Source: GCA-2705995 sp048267965
GTDB lineage: Bacteria; Bacteroidota; Bacteroidia; Flavobacteriales_G; Salibacteraceae
Direction: 5' to 3'
Assembly (NCBI GenBank): GCA_048267965.1
Contig: JBLWWK010000004.1
Coordinates: forward strand, 62,001-126,000
DNA: 64,000 nt
Each line of letters opens with the position of its first letter. Position 1 is the first letter of the stretch. Made by a program: the position numbers and the translations under genes. Below the pieces are notes generated by a model. That model did no database searches. It worked only from the letters and a program-made list of their open reading frames with translations, and was not told the origin of the DNA. Positions 43,116 through 52,222 of this stretch are shown here, one piece after another.

Positions 43116-44479
43116 TTGTTGTAATTGTTTAAAGCGTTGTCTAATGCTGTTTTGGTTTCAACTAATTGATAAATTGACATTAAGTAATTGGCTTGCTCTT
43201 GAAGCATTTGGTTTTGAGCTTGTGTAAAATCCATGCTGCTCGAAACACCCTCTTTGTATTTTATCTGTTCTTTTTTATAAATCTTGGTGGCGAGTTGGTA
43301 GTTGCCTTCTTTCACTTTGTAGTTTCCTAAAGCTTGGTCGTAATCGGCTTTTGCTCTTAACACGCCTAGCTGTAAAGCTTCACTGGCTTGTTGGGTTTGC
43401 AATTCGGCCTTTTCTAATTCGATGGTGGCTTGTTGCACTTGAAAAACCTTCATAAAACTGGTAAAAATGGGCACTTCAAGTTTTAATCCCCACAAGTTGG
43501 TTGGGAACCAATAATCGCCATTCGAAACATCAAACTCGTTGTTGAGATACGATTGCTGATAGTTGTAAAAAGCACTTAATCTCGGTAGGAACCCGGCCTT
43601 ATTATTCTTCAAGGTTAACCCTTTTAATGCTTCGTTATTCAAGGCTAGTTGATAATCAATATGAGCATTGATATCGAGCGATGAATTCAACAAGTTTTCT
43701 TGAGAATTAGCGGTTAAAATCTCGTTTAAAGATTCTTTTAGCTCAATTTGATCGGCTACCGGAATTCCCATTTGAAATTTTAGCATGTTGCGCGAAATAA
43801 TTTGCTGGCGCTTAGCATTGTTGAGTTGGTTTTGTATACTCGAAGAGATTAATCGCAGCTGATCTACGCTTTCTTCTTCGGTAAAACCTTCTTGGTAAAG
43901 TTGCTCGGTTTCTAGCAACAACGTGTCTAGATTTTCGAGGTTGGCCTGCAACACTTTTACATTCTCTTCAGAAACTAAAACCAGTGCATAAGCATTGGTA
44001 ACATCGTTTTGAATTTGCTGTTCTGTTTTAATGCGCTGCTTAACCGACAAGTCTTTGTACGCTTTAGAAGCTTGCAAACCAACAATGTAAGAACCATCGA
44101 AGATAAGTTGCGATGCCGAAACCCCTGCCGATATGTTGTAATCGGTACCGAATTGTGCTTCTATAAACTCAGGAGCGTTCGGGTCTGGATTTGGCATTGA
44201 AGAATTAATAAAATTAGGAATTACCTGTGTGGGAATGTCTAAGAAGTTTTGAAACTCTGCACTTGCCGAAACTTGCGGCAAACCGATGGCGGTAGTTTCT
44301 TTTACTTTTTTCTTAGCAATTTCTTCGTCCATAGCTGCCTGCCTTGTTGAGTAGCTATGCTTTACAGCATACGCTCTGGCTTCTTCTATGGTAAAAGAGC
44401 GTTGTGTTTCTTGGGATTGAGATCGGGCTCCTACCCATAAAAACAACAAGGCGACTAAGCCTGTCAGTCTAGTTTTCAT
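43112..44479 (-). CDS. TolC-family outer membrane efflux protein
   Basis: A 455-residue TolC-like protein with signal peptide (LTGLVALLFLWVGARSQSQ). Two repeats of long amphipathic helices, rich in Gln, Asn, Leu and Lys, are separated by short beta segments. IEEARAYAVKHSY at the start and VGVSSSMDFTQAQNQML-like sequence near residue 415 are typical of the family. It should form the outer-membrane channel of the pump encoded downstream. It overlaps the regulator by 11 bases and the adaptor by 4. Confidence 0.92.
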   Translation of the reverse strand: MKTRLTGLVALLFLWVGARSQSQETQRSFTIEEARAYAVKHSYSTRQAAMDEEIAKKKVKETTAIGLPQVSASAEFQNFLDIPTQVIPNFINSSMPNPDPNAPEFIEAQFGTDYNISAGVSASQLIFDGSYIVGLQASKAYKDLSVKQRIKTEQQIQNDVTNAYALVLVSEENVKVLQANLENLDTLLLETEQLYQEGFTEEESVDQLRLISSSIQNQLNNAKRQQIISRNMLKFQMGIPVADQIELKESLNEILTANSQENLLNSSLDINAHIDYQLALNNEALKGLTLKNNKAGFLPRLSAFYNYQQSYLNNEFDVSNGDYWFPTNLWGLKLEVPIFTSFMKVFQVQQATIELEKAELQTQQASEALQLGVLRAKADYDQALGNYKVKEGNYQLATKIYKKEQIKYKEGVSSSMDFTQAQNQMLQEQANYLMSIYQLVETKTALDNALNNYNK

Positions 44480-45110
44480 TATTGGTTTTACTGTTTGATT
44501 TTTGATTTTTGACTTTCTCTACCAAGTAGGCAATTCCTTTATCGCTAGCAATTCCGCGAACGTGATACCTAAACAGCTCTAAATAAATAGTGCCGTAGCT
44601 ATACTCGTTATTCGGGAAATAATCGTTGCTTTTTAGATCGTCTATGCGTAAAACATAGGTTCTGGCAATAATGGCGCAGTTAAGATCTTCTCGGTAAAGA
44701 CCTTCTTTTTTACCTCTTTCTAAGTTCTTGTGAATACAACTGTAAACATAGGTGTGCTTGTGTTCTTGCAAGGCTTGCCAAGCACTCGGATAATACTTTT
44801 CTAAATCGAAAAATATGGAAGGATGCACTTCTTGAAGATGACCCAGCACACGCTGAGAAATATCAAAAAGCTCATCGATGGCATTGTTACTTGTTTCACA
44901 ATACTGAGTAATACATTGCTCTTCTGAGCTTGTTTTGTAACGTATGGCTTTTTCAACTAAATCATTTTTATCGCTTACATATTTGTACAATGTCTTTTTC
45001 GAGATGCCCAAGTTTTTGGCCAAATCATCCATTGTTACACTGCGAATTCCCAAGCGCATAAATACCTCTATGCACTTCTCTATCAACTCTATTTCTTTCT
45101 GATCGCTCAT
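44469..45110 (-). CDS. TetR-family transcriptional regulator
   Basis: A 213-residue regulator. The N-terminal helix-turn-helix is IRSVTMDDLAKNLGISKKTL, followed by YKYVSDKNDLVEKAI, and the C-terminal all-helical ligand domain is unassigned. It is the first gene of the efflux operon and overlaps tolC by 11 bases, so it should control its own operon. A perfect TACATTTG promoter box (45121-45128) is 10 bases upstream, and an inverted repeat GGAAAC/GTTTCC lies beyond it. Confidence 0.9.
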   Translation of the reverse strand: MSDQKEIELIEKCIEVFMRLGIRSVTMDDLAKNLGISKKTLYKYVSDKNDLVEKAIRYKTSSEEQCITQYCETSNNAIDELFDISQRVLGHLQEVHPSIFFDLEKYYPSAWQALQEHKHTYVYSCIHKNLERGKKEGLYREDLNCAIIARTYVLRIDDLKSNDYFPNNEYSYGTIYLELFRYHVRGIASDKGIAYLVEKVKNQKSNSKTNNEN

Positions 45111-45120
45111 AATTTCGCGG

Positions 45121-45128
45121 CAAATGTA
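45121..45128 (-). promoter_or_regulatory. putative -7 element of the TetR efflux operon
   Basis: The minus strand reads TACATTTG, an exact TAnnTTTG match, 10 bases before the TetR ATG. Confidence 0.5.
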
Positions 45129-45145
45129 ACAACTAAATAAACACA

Positions 45146-45173
45146 GGAAACGTTTTTATTGCTTTTTGTTTCC
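45146..45173. promoter_or_regulatory. candidate TetR operator (inverted repeat)
   Basis: GGAAAC (45146-45151) and GTTTCC (45168-45173) form an inverted repeat with a 16-base A/T-rich spacer. It covers the expected -33 region of the efflux promoter, a place where a TetR repressor could block transcription. The arms are short, so chance is possible. Confidence 0.3.
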
Positions 45174-45316
45174 GATGAGTAATTCGTTTACAAAGTTTCA
45201 CTAGCGCAAGACCCTAAACAACCAAAAGGTGCTGAGTTGTGATAAAAAGATGTTGAACGGGAAAATTTGATGATGAATAGATAATTGAAACGCTAAAGCT
45301 TTTCAACTACAATAAA

Positions 45317-45324
45317 TACTTTTG
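45317..45324 (+). promoter_or_regulatory. putative -7 promoter element of asnS
   Basis: TACTTTTG is an exact TAnnTTTG match, 55 bases before the asnS ATG. The leader contains a short hairpin (GCAAC/GTTGC) at about 45326-45348. Confidence 0.45.
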
Positions 45325-45379
45325 CAGCAACAGCAAAAAGCCGTTGCAAACCTTTTTGCCTTATGAAAATGAAAAAATC

Positions 45380-46828
45380 ATGAATATTTCTCGTACCAAA
45401 ATAGCGGTATTATTGGCCACTACTGAGCTAGATAGAACAGTAGTAGTAAAAGGATGGGTAAGAACAAAAAGAGAAAGTAAGAACGTTGCTTTCATCGCCT
45501 TAAATGACGGTTCTACCATTAAAAACATTCAGATTGTTGCCGATACGGCTACTTTCTCAGAAGAACTTCTAAGAAAAGTTACTACTGGTGCATGTTTAGC
45601 TGTTACTGGAGAGTTAGTAGCTTCACAAGGTAAAGGACAAAGTGTTGAGCTAAATGCAGAAAATATTGAAGTTCTTGGCGAAGCACATCCAGACGAATAT
45701 CCATTACAACCTAAAAGACACTCGCTTGAGTTCTTGCGTGAAATTGCTCACCTAAGAATGCGCACCAATACGTTTAGTGCTGTTTTTAGAGTGCGCCACA
45801 CGTTAGCTTTTGCGGTTCATAATTTCTTTAACGAAAAAGGGTTTGTATACCTCAACACCCCTATTGTTACAGGTTCTGATGCTGAAGGAGCCGGTGAAAT
45901 GTTTAGAGTAACTTCTTTCGACCTTAAAAACCCACCCAAGACCGAAGAAGGGGAAATCGACTACGAAAAAGATTTCTTTGGTAAAGAAACCAACCTCACT
46001 GTTTCTGGTCAGCTCGAAGCCGAATTAGGTGCCATGGCTTTAGGCGAAGTTTACACCTTTGGCCCAACTTTTAGAGCCGAAAATTCGAACACTTCTCGCC
46101 ACTTGGCAGAATTCTGGATGATAGAACCAGAGGTGGCATTTGCGCAACTTACCGACAACATGAACTTGGCAGAAGAATTTCTAAAATATGTAATTAGCTA
46201 CACTTTAGATCACTGCCAAGAAGATTTAGAATTTTTAAATAGTAGACAAGAACAAGAAGACAAGGTAAAGCCCCAAAACGAGCGCAACCCTATGGGCTTA
46301 ATCGAAAAGCTAGAGTTTATTGTAAAAAACAACTTTGAGCGGGTAACTTATACCGATGCTATTGATATTCTTAAAAACTCTAAGCCCAACAAGAAAAAGA
46401 AGTTTGATTATTTAATTGAAGAATGGGGAGCAGACCTTCAGTCTGAACACGAACGTTTCTTAGTAGAAAAACACTTTAAGAAGCCGGTAATTTTATACAA
46501 CTACCCAGCCGATATTAAAGCGTTTTACATGCGCTTAAACGAAGATGGCAAAACGGTTCGCGCTATGGATATTTTATTCCCTGGCATTGGAGAAATCGTA
46601 GGTGGTTCTGAGCGTGAAGAACGCTTTGATGTACTAAAAAGCAAAATGGAAGATTTTAATATTCCAGAAGAAGAAATGTGGTGGTACTTAGAAACCAGAA
46701 AATTCGGAACCGCACCACACAGCGGATTCGGTTTAGGCTTTGAACGCTTGGTTCAGTTTGTAACGGGCATGACGAACATTCGAGACGTTATCCCTTTTCC
46801 AAGAGCTCCGAAAAGCGCTGAATTTTAA
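45380..46828 (+). CDS. asnS: asparaginyl-tRNA synthetase
   Basis: A 482-residue class IIb synthetase charging tRNA-Asn. The anticodon-binding OB fold fills the first 120 residues (VVKGWVRTKRESKNVAFIAL). Class II motifs are seen in YLNTPIVTGSDAEGAGEMF, in TFRAENSNTSRHLAEFWMIE (motif 2 with the Arg-Ala-Glu), and in HSGFGLGFERLVQFVTG (motif 3). The presence of AsnRS rather than GatCAB-only charging fits many Bacteroidota. It is a single-gene unit with a terminator at its end. Confidence 0.96.
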   Translation: MNISRTKIAVLLATTELDRTVVVKGWVRTKRESKNVAFIALNDGSTIKNIQIVADTATFSEELLRKVTTGACLAVTGELVASQGKGQSVELNAENIEVLGEAHPDEYPLQPKRHSLEFLREIAHLRMRTNTFSAVFRVRHTLAFAVHNFFNEKGFVYLNTPIVTGSDAEGAGEMFRVTSFDLKNPPKTEEGEIDYEKDFFGKETNLTVSGQLEAELGAMALGEVYTFGPTFRAENSNTSRHLAEFWMIEPEVAFAQLTDNMNLAEEFLKYVISYTLDHCQEDLEFLNSRQEQEDKVKPQNERNPMGLIEKLEFIVKNNFERVTYTDAIDILKNSKPNKKKKFDYLIEEWGADLQSEHERFLVEKHFKKPVILYNYPADIKAFYMRLNEDGKTVRAMDILFPGIGEIVGGSEREERFDVLKSKMEDFNIPEEEMWWYLETRKFGTAPHSGFGLGFERLVQFVTGMTNIRDVIPFPRAPKSAEF

Positions 46829-46847
46829 ATTGTTATTCCACAAAAAC

Positions 46848-46884
46848 AAAAAAACCCAATCAAAAATTTGATTGGGTTTTTTTA
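46848..46884 (+). terminator. rho-independent terminator after asnS
   Basis: AAAACCCAATCAAA and TTTGATTGGGTTTT form a 14-pair stem, followed by more Ts. Confidence 0.87.
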
Positions 46885-47003
46885 TTCTTATTACACTCAA
46901 AACTAATGTTGTCTTTAAATTTACTCACAAACATTGTACCATTCTAACATAAATTTGTAAATTCGTTACATTGCGTCATTCGCCATCGACAAAAGCAAAC
47001 ACC

Positions 47004-48464
47004 ATGATTAAACAGCAGCTCTCACAGAAACTCTTGCAAAAACTAAGTCCTCAACAAATACAGTTGATGAAGTTATTGCAGGTTCCTACCATTGCTTTAG
47101 AGCAACGCATAAAAGAAGAGCTTGAGGGCAACCCAGCGCTCGAAGAGGGCAATGAGGTAGAGGCTGAATTTGAATCTGAAGACGACTACAGCGATGCCTA
47201 CGAAGAAGTAGGCGAAGCAGAAAAAGAATTCGATTTTTCAGACTACATAGACGATGACGAAACGCCTACTTATAAAACTTACGCTAACAACTACAGTGCA
47301 GACGATGATGAAAAAAGTGTTCCCTTATCTGGTGGCGCCTCTTTTCACAGCATTTTAGAACGCCAATTAGGCTTGAGAAACCTTACCGACCACCAAGAAG
47401 AAGTGGCCTTGCACTTAATTGGTAACATTGACGAATCTGGCTACTTACGAAGAGAGCTGCCCGCCATTGTAGACGATTTGGCCTTTACTCAAAACATCCG
47501 TACATCAGAGGCAGAACTTGAAGAACTTTTGTACATTATTCAAGATTTTGAACCTTCAGGGGTAGGAGCCCGATCTCTGCAAGAGTGTTTGTTAATACAA
47601 CTCGATAAACGAGGCGGTTTCGATGAAGCCATTGCCAACGCCAAAGAAATCATTCATAAATATTTCGATGCTTTTACCAAGAAGCACTACGAGAAAATTA
47701 TGAAAAAGATGGAAATCACGCCTGATGAGTTTAAAGATGCCATTGATGAAATTACCTCGCTGAACCCTAAGCCTGGCAACTCTATGGCGCAATCTTCTCA
47801 GCACCTAGAACACATTGTTCCCGATTTTATTTTAGCTACAGATAACGATGATGAAATTGAAGTGCGGCTCAATGCACGCAACGCGCCCGAGCTTAAAGTA
47901 AGCCCTAAATACATGGATATGTTCAGGGACTACAACAAGAATAAAAAGAATGTTAGCAAAGCTCAGAAAGACACCCTCACCTTTGTAAAACAGAAACTAG
48001 ATTCTGCCAAGTGGTTTATCGATGCTATTCGCCAGCGCCAACAAACGCTGTTGCTCACGATGAATGCCATCGTAGAATATCAAAAAGAATACTTTCATAC
48101 GGGAGACGAAACCAAACTTCGGCCTATGATTTTGAAAGACATTGCCGATATGGTGGGCCTCGATATTTCTACCATTTCTCGTGTTGCCAATAGTAAATAT
48201 GTGCAAACCCCATTTGGAACCTTTTTGTTGAAATCGTTTTTCTCAGAATCGTTGAGTACTGATTCTGGTGAAGAAGTTTCTACCCGAGAAGTGAAAAAAA
48301 TTCTCGAAAACTTGGTAGAAAACGAAAACAAGAAAAAACCATTAACAGACGAGAAACTAGCCACACTTTTAAAAGAAAAAGGCTACAACATTGCCCGCAG
48401 AACTGTGGCAAAGTACAGAGAGCAATTAAACATTCCGGTAGCTAGATTGAGAAAAGAAATCTAA
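47004..48464 (+). CDS. rpoN: RNA polymerase sigma-54 factor
   Basis: A 486-residue sigma-54. Region I is Gln/Leu-rich (MIKQQLSQKLLQKLSPQQIQ). Region II is long and acidic (about 45-105, with EDDYSDAYEEVGEAEKEFDF). The core-binding and DNA-binding parts follow, and the RpoN box is kept as ARRTVAKYREQLNIP near the end. Activator genes of the NtrC type are not in this window, so the regulon is unknown. The ATG at 47004 is chosen since region I begins there. The stop overlaps the PAP2-like ATG by one base (TAATG). Confidence 0.95.
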   Translation: MIKQQLSQKLLQKLSPQQIQLMKLLQVPTIALEQRIKEELEGNPALEEGNEVEAEFESEDDYSDAYEEVGEAEKEFDFSDYIDDDETPTYKTYANNYSADDDEKSVPLSGGASFHSILERQLGLRNLTDHQEEVALHLIGNIDESGYLRRELPAIVDDLAFTQNIRTSEAELEELLYIIQDFEPSGVGARSLQECLLIQLDKRGGFDEAIANAKEIIHKYFDAFTKKHYEKIMKKMEITPDEFKDAIDEITSLNPKPGNSMAQSSQHLEHIVPDFILATDNDDEIEVRLNARNAPELKVSPKYMDMFRDYNKNKKNVSKAQKDTLTFVKQKLDSAKWFIDAIRQRQQTLLLTMNAIVEYQKEYFHTGDETKLRPMILKDIADMVGLDISTISRVANSKYVQTPFGTFLLKSFFSESLSTDSGEEVSTREVKKILENLVENENKKKPLTDEKLATLLKEKGYNIARRTVAKYREQLNIPVARLRKEI

Positions 48465-49084
48465 TGGAAAGAACCATCGCTAAATTACTTTCGGTAGCTT
48501 TTCATCCGCTACTAATGCCTACTTACGGGCTGTTTATTGTTTTTCAACTCAACACGTATTTAACGTATCAGTACAGCGCAGAAGCTAGAAGATTTTTCTA
48601 CCTCTTGGTTTTCACATTTACGTTTTTAGCTCCGGTATTGGTAGCCACTTATTTGGTAAGAAGTAAACAGATTAGCAGCTTAGAAATGGCGAACCGAAAA
48701 GAGCGCTGGCTGCCTTTTATCTTCACCATTGTGTTTTATTTGTTTACTTACTTTCTACTCAGAAGAGTAAATGCAGCTCCTGTTTTCGATGAAATGATTT
48801 TGGGCGCCACACTCAGCATAGTGCTTTCTTTAGTAATTACCTTTTTTTGGAAAATAAGCATTCACCTAGTAGGTATGGGCGGCTTAATTGGCATTGTATA
48901 CGTAATGGTGCAATTTCTTGCACCCGATGCTTACTGGATAATTGCTGCACTACTTTTAGTGGCAGGAACCATTGGTTTTGCCAGAATAAAACTAGAAGCC
49001 CACAGTCTGGCGCAAGTAGCGGCAGGCTTTATTGTGGGCTTTGTGAGCACTTACTTGCCACTCTGGCAAGATTTAGCTTTTTAA
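48464..49084 (+). CDS. PAP2-like membrane protein
   Basis: A 206-residue protein with six hydrophobic segments. The C-terminal motif FARIKLEAHSLAQVAAGFIVG resembles the R-x(n)-S/H-x-x-Q-V-x-x-G-x-x-x-G region of PAP2 phosphatases, and KISIHLVGMGGLIG precedes it. The other catalytic signature (K-x6-R-P) is not clear: MANRKERWLPF is the closest. It could be a divergent lipid phosphatase or a non-catalytic relative. It is translationally coupled to rpoN by a one-base overlap. Confidence 0.65.
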   Translation: MERTIAKLLSVAFHPLLMPTYGLFIVFQLNTYLTYQYSAEARRFFYLLVFTFTFLAPVLVATYLVRSKQISSLEMANRKERWLPFIFTIVFYLFTYFLLRRVNAAPVFDEMILGATLSIVLSLVITFFWKISIHLVGMGGLIGIVYVMVQFLAPDAYWIIAALLLVAGTIGFARIKLEAHSLAQVAAGFIVGFVSTYLPLWQDLAF

Positions 49085-49085
49085 C

Positions 49086-49772
49086 TTAAAAGGGAGTTAT
49101 ACCAATACCAATCGACAATTGGTTCATTTCTTGGCCTTTGCCATCTTTAAAGAACGGACTTACAGAATAATACGCTGTTAGGTTTACTTTTCCGTAACCA
49201 ATGCGTGTAAGCACACCATATCGGTAATCTTCTACATCCGGAAAATTGTATGTTTTAAACTTATCACCGTTGCTCAATATCAGTTTATCGTGAACATCAA
49301 TTAGGTATCCGTATTTGGCTCCTACCGTGAACCTCCACTGATACCCGCGCTCGTTAATCTTGCTTCTGTAACGAAGCTCTAACGGAACTTCTAAGTAGTT
49401 AACACTTACCTTATTTCTATCGTAATCTTCGTCACGGGTTTCCCAAACGGTTCCTACCTTACCATTACTCAAAGTATCTTGTGTTAAGTAGCCATTCCCG
49501 TAATAGTTTTGAGAACTAAATCCGGCTCCAATACCGATGGTAAATCTGTTTTTTACAATGTGGATATCGTATAAGTACTGTACGTTAATACCGCGGTTAT
49601 ACCACTTAAAATCAACGTTACTTGGTCCGTTTACAAAATTCTCGTAGTTAAAATCAATCATTAACTGATCTTTTCTCTCTACTTCTTGAACAGGCTCAAC
49701 ATCTCTAGATTCTTGAGCGAAAACACTTTGCAAAGAAAAAACAAGAACAATTGTTGCTAAAAGCTTCGTCAT
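49086..49772 (-). CDS. outer membrane beta-barrel protein
   Basis: A 228-residue protein with a signal peptide (MTKLLATIVLVFSLQSVFA) and alternating beta strands ending in an aromatic-hydrophobic C-terminus (NQLSIGIGITPF), as in small outer-membrane barrels of the OmpW/PorT-like kind. GIGAGFSSQNYYGNGYL, YLEVPLELRYRSKI and WRFTVGAKYGYLID are typical barrel strands. Function is not known. The ATG at 49770-49772 is chosen because the signal peptide begins there, with a perfect TAAATTTG box 17 bases upstream. Its 3' end nearly touches the PAP2-like gene. Confidence 0.78.
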   Translation of the reverse strand: MTKLLATIVLVFSLQSVFAQESRDVEPVQEVERKDQLMIDFNYENFVNGPSNVDFKWYNRGINVQYLYDIHIVKNRFTIGIGAGFSSQNYYGNGYLTQDTLSNGKVGTVWETRDEDYDRNKVSVNYLEVPLELRYRSKINERGYQWRFTVGAKYGYLIDVHDKLILSNGDKFKTYNFPDVEDYRYGVLTRIGYGKVNLTAYYSVSPFFKDGKGQEMNQLSIGIGITPF

Positions 49773-49789
49773 GCTTAAATATTTTGGGG

Positions 49790-49797
49790 CAAATTTA
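49790..49797 (-). promoter_or_regulatory. putative -7 element of outer-membrane barrel gene
   Basis: The minus strand reads TAAATTTG, an exact TAnnTTTG match, 17 bases before the ATG. Confidence 0.45.
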
Positions 49798-49898
49798 GGG
49801 TTTTGCTCGATGTATGTATGCAACCAATGCAAACTGAGTAACGTTTAACTAAGAAGCTGTACATTTATTGTTAGATATTGTTGATAGTCGATCACGCC

Positions 49899-52067
49899 AT
49901 GAAAAGAATAGCTCTTTCGTTCGCTTTTTTATTCGGTTTTGCTGCCCTAACTACTGGTCAGAACATTTATAAATACAAGCCGAAAACAGATATAGTGTGC
50001 ATAGAAAATGGCACTGCCCTCAAGCTTCCGTGGGCTGGCGGCATGAACACCCCTCAATTTAACGAGTTAGACATCAATCTCGATGGATTTAAAGACTTGG
50101 TAATCTTCGATAGAATGAGCCGCTCTTTTCAAGTTTTTATTAACGAAGGAACCGCCAACCAATCTGATTACACTTATGTATGGGATTATGAAAATGCTTT
50201 TCCGGAAGAAACCAATAGCTTTCTGTTATTGCGCGATTGGAACTGCGATGGAAAAGAAGACCTGTTTACCTATGCTCCGGGCGGTTTAATGGTTTTCGAC
50301 AACATTAGCGAAGCGCCTTTCCCAAAATTTGAATTGCAAACCGATTATTTACGAGCTCAACTGCCCAGTGGCGGTGTTTCTGGGGTTTACTCGCTCGATG
50401 TAGATTACAATGTAATTGATGATATTGACAACGATGGCGATCTCGATTTTTTGGCTTTCGGAGTTTTTGGTTCTGATGTTACTCTTTGGGAAAATGTAGC
50501 CGATAATTGCGATACGCTACACTTAATAGAGCGTCCTGGTTGTTGGGGAAATTTTTATGAAAGTGCGCTTACGGCCAAAATTTTACTCAATCAGAGTTGT
50601 AAGCGAAGCACAGGCAGTAAGCGCCATGCTGGCAGCACTATGCTAACGTTAGATATTAATAACGATGGCGCCAAAGAATTGATTTTAGGCGATGTAGAAT
50701 CTGAAAAACTGGTTATGCTCTTGAATGGCGGCACCTCGGTAAATGCCGACATGATTGATCAAGACACTTTGTTTCCGAGCACCAATATACCTGTAGATAT
50801 AACAGAGTTTGTTGCGCCATTTTACCTCGACATAAACAACGATGGTGTTAAAGATTTTGTAGCCGCCCCTTTCGATGCCAATATTCACGAAGACGTAAAC
50901 AACGTGTGGATGTATCGCAATACGGGTTCTGATAATTTACCTCAACTCAATTTTAGCAAACAAAACTTCTTAGTAGGTGATCAAATTGATTTAGGAACCG
51001 GTTCCTTCCCAAAATTTATAGATGTAAATGGCGATGGTTTGCTTGATATTATTGCCGGAAACTTGGGCTACTTTCAAGAAGATGGCCCGCGAAAAGGGCA
51101 ACTTGCCTATTACCAAAACACCGGAACGGCTTCCGAACCCGCTTTTGAATTAATTACCCGTGATTATCTAACGCTCTCGAATCAAGACTTAGTGAGCGTT
51201 TATCCTGCTTTTGGAGATTTAAACAACGATGGCTCCGTAGACATGGTGGTGGGCAACCGTTCTGGTAAGCTTCAATTTTATGAGAATACGGCTCCTACCG
51301 GTAGCCCAATGAATTTAACACTTACTGACTCTAACTTACTCCCCACCGCTCAGCACGAAGATCTTTTTCCGTTTTTATACGATATAAACGGAGACAACAC
51401 CCTCGACATAATTGCAGGGAAAAGACGCGGAATTGTATCGGTTTGGCTCAATACAGGCACACCTAGCAACCCAGCTTTTAACGCCCAACCAGATATCGAC
51501 ACACTGGGCGGCATTACCCAAGGGTATCCGGGATTTGCCAATTACATGTTTGCCGAAATTGCCGAAATTAGTGGAGACACCCTCTTGCTTATTGGCTCTA
51601 ACGATGGGTATTTAACGCTTTACGAAGACATTGAAAACTACACGGCAACTTCTTTTCCGGTGCACGATAGTATTCGTATAAATGCGGGCATGGTAAACAC
51701 AAGCACTGCCGATATTTTTAATAACGATACCAACGAAATTCTGATTGGGCAAGCCACGGGCGGCTTTACTATTTTTCACCAAGCAGACTCTATAATCACT
51801 GGCCCACCGGTAGGAACCCGCAACCTCGCTGAACAAAAAGCTCCCGCTGCTTTTATTGTTCCTAACCCCAACAAATCTTCTTTTCAGATGAAAAATGTTG
51901 AAGGAGACGAGTTACGCATTTTCGATTTATCGGGTCGTTTAGTAAGCCAATTTACCCAAATTGATGAAAATCAAGTGTTTTCACCTGAGTTAGAAGCAGG
52001 TGTTTACATTGTAGTAGAATTGAAAAACGCCAAAAGCGTTCGACAACAAAAAATGATTATCCTTTAA
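49899..52067 (+). CDS. FG-GAP/VCBS repeat T9SS surface protein
   Basis: A 722-residue secreted protein. The signal peptide (LSFAFLFGFAALTTGQ) is followed by repeated VCBS/FG-GAP units with calcium-type loops, for example DINLDGFKDLVIFD, DIDNDGDLDFLAFG, DINNDGAKELILGD, DVNGDGLLDIIAGN, DLNNDGSVDMVVGN and DINGDNTLDIIAGK. These make a beta-propeller like those of integrin alpha chains. The last 75 residues are a type A T9SS sorting domain that is almost identical at DNA level to that of the next gene. The protein should be surface-exposed and could bind ligands or other cells. Confidence 0.87.
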   Translation: MKRIALSFAFLFGFAALTTGQNIYKYKPKTDIVCIENGTALKLPWAGGMNTPQFNELDINLDGFKDLVIFDRMSRSFQVFINEGTANQSDYTYVWDYENAFPEETNSFLLLRDWNCDGKEDLFTYAPGGLMVFDNISEAPFPKFELQTDYLRAQLPSGGVSGVYSLDVDYNVIDDIDNDGDLDFLAFGVFGSDVTLWENVADNCDTLHLIERPGCWGNFYESALTAKILLNQSCKRSTGSKRHAGSTMLTLDINNDGAKELILGDVESEKLVMLLNGGTSVNADMIDQDTLFPSTNIPVDITEFVAPFYLDINNDGVKDFVAAPFDANIHEDVNNVWMYRNTGSDNLPQLNFSKQNFLVGDQIDLGTGSFPKFIDVNGDGLLDIIAGNLGYFQEDGPRKGQLAYYQNTGTASEPAFELITRDYLTLSNQDLVSVYPAFGDLNNDGSVDMVVGNRSGKLQFYENTAPTGSPMNLTLTDSNLLPTAQHEDLFPFLYDINGDNTLDIIAGKRRGIVSVWLNTGTPSNPAFNAQPDIDTLGGITQGYPGFANYMFAEIAEISGDTLLLIGSNDGYLTLYEDIENYTATSFPVHDSIRINAGMVNTSTADIFNNDTNEILIGQATGGFTIFHQADSIITGPPVGTRNLAEQKAPAAFIVPNPNKSSFQMKNVEGDELRIFDLSGRLVSQFTQIDENQVFSPELEAGVYIVVELKNAKSVRQQKMIIL
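51858..52058 (+). repeat. 201-base T9SS sorting-domain cassette, copy 1
   Basis: This segment matches 53930-54130 at 195 of 201 positions by hand alignment (about 97%). All six differences fall in the first 110 bases and the last 90 or so are identical. The parent genes share no other similarity that I can see. Confidence 0.9.
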
Positions 52068-52120
52068 CCTTTTTAAAACTTCTACAAGAGACTTGTATTC
52101 TGTATTAGCAATTATTTTGC

Positions 52121-52134
52121 ACGTATTTATACGT
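52121..52134. repeat. inverted repeat upstream of repeat-rich T9SS gene
   Basis: ACGTATTTATACGT has perfect 6-base arms around TT. It lies about 90 bases before the ATG at 52223 and may be a regulator site or chance. Confidence 0.3.
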
Positions 52135-52222
52135 TAAATTTCTCAGGTTATTTACTCAAATTTATTTTGACTGAAATGAGATAGTCTTTAACTTGGGAGA
52201 ATTGATACTTAATTTTTCCCTT

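Noticed and set aside
45326..45348. Hairpin in asnS leader as a T-box riboswitch
   Set aside because: The stem is only 5 pairs and no T-box sequence or antiterminator is present; the leader is too short.
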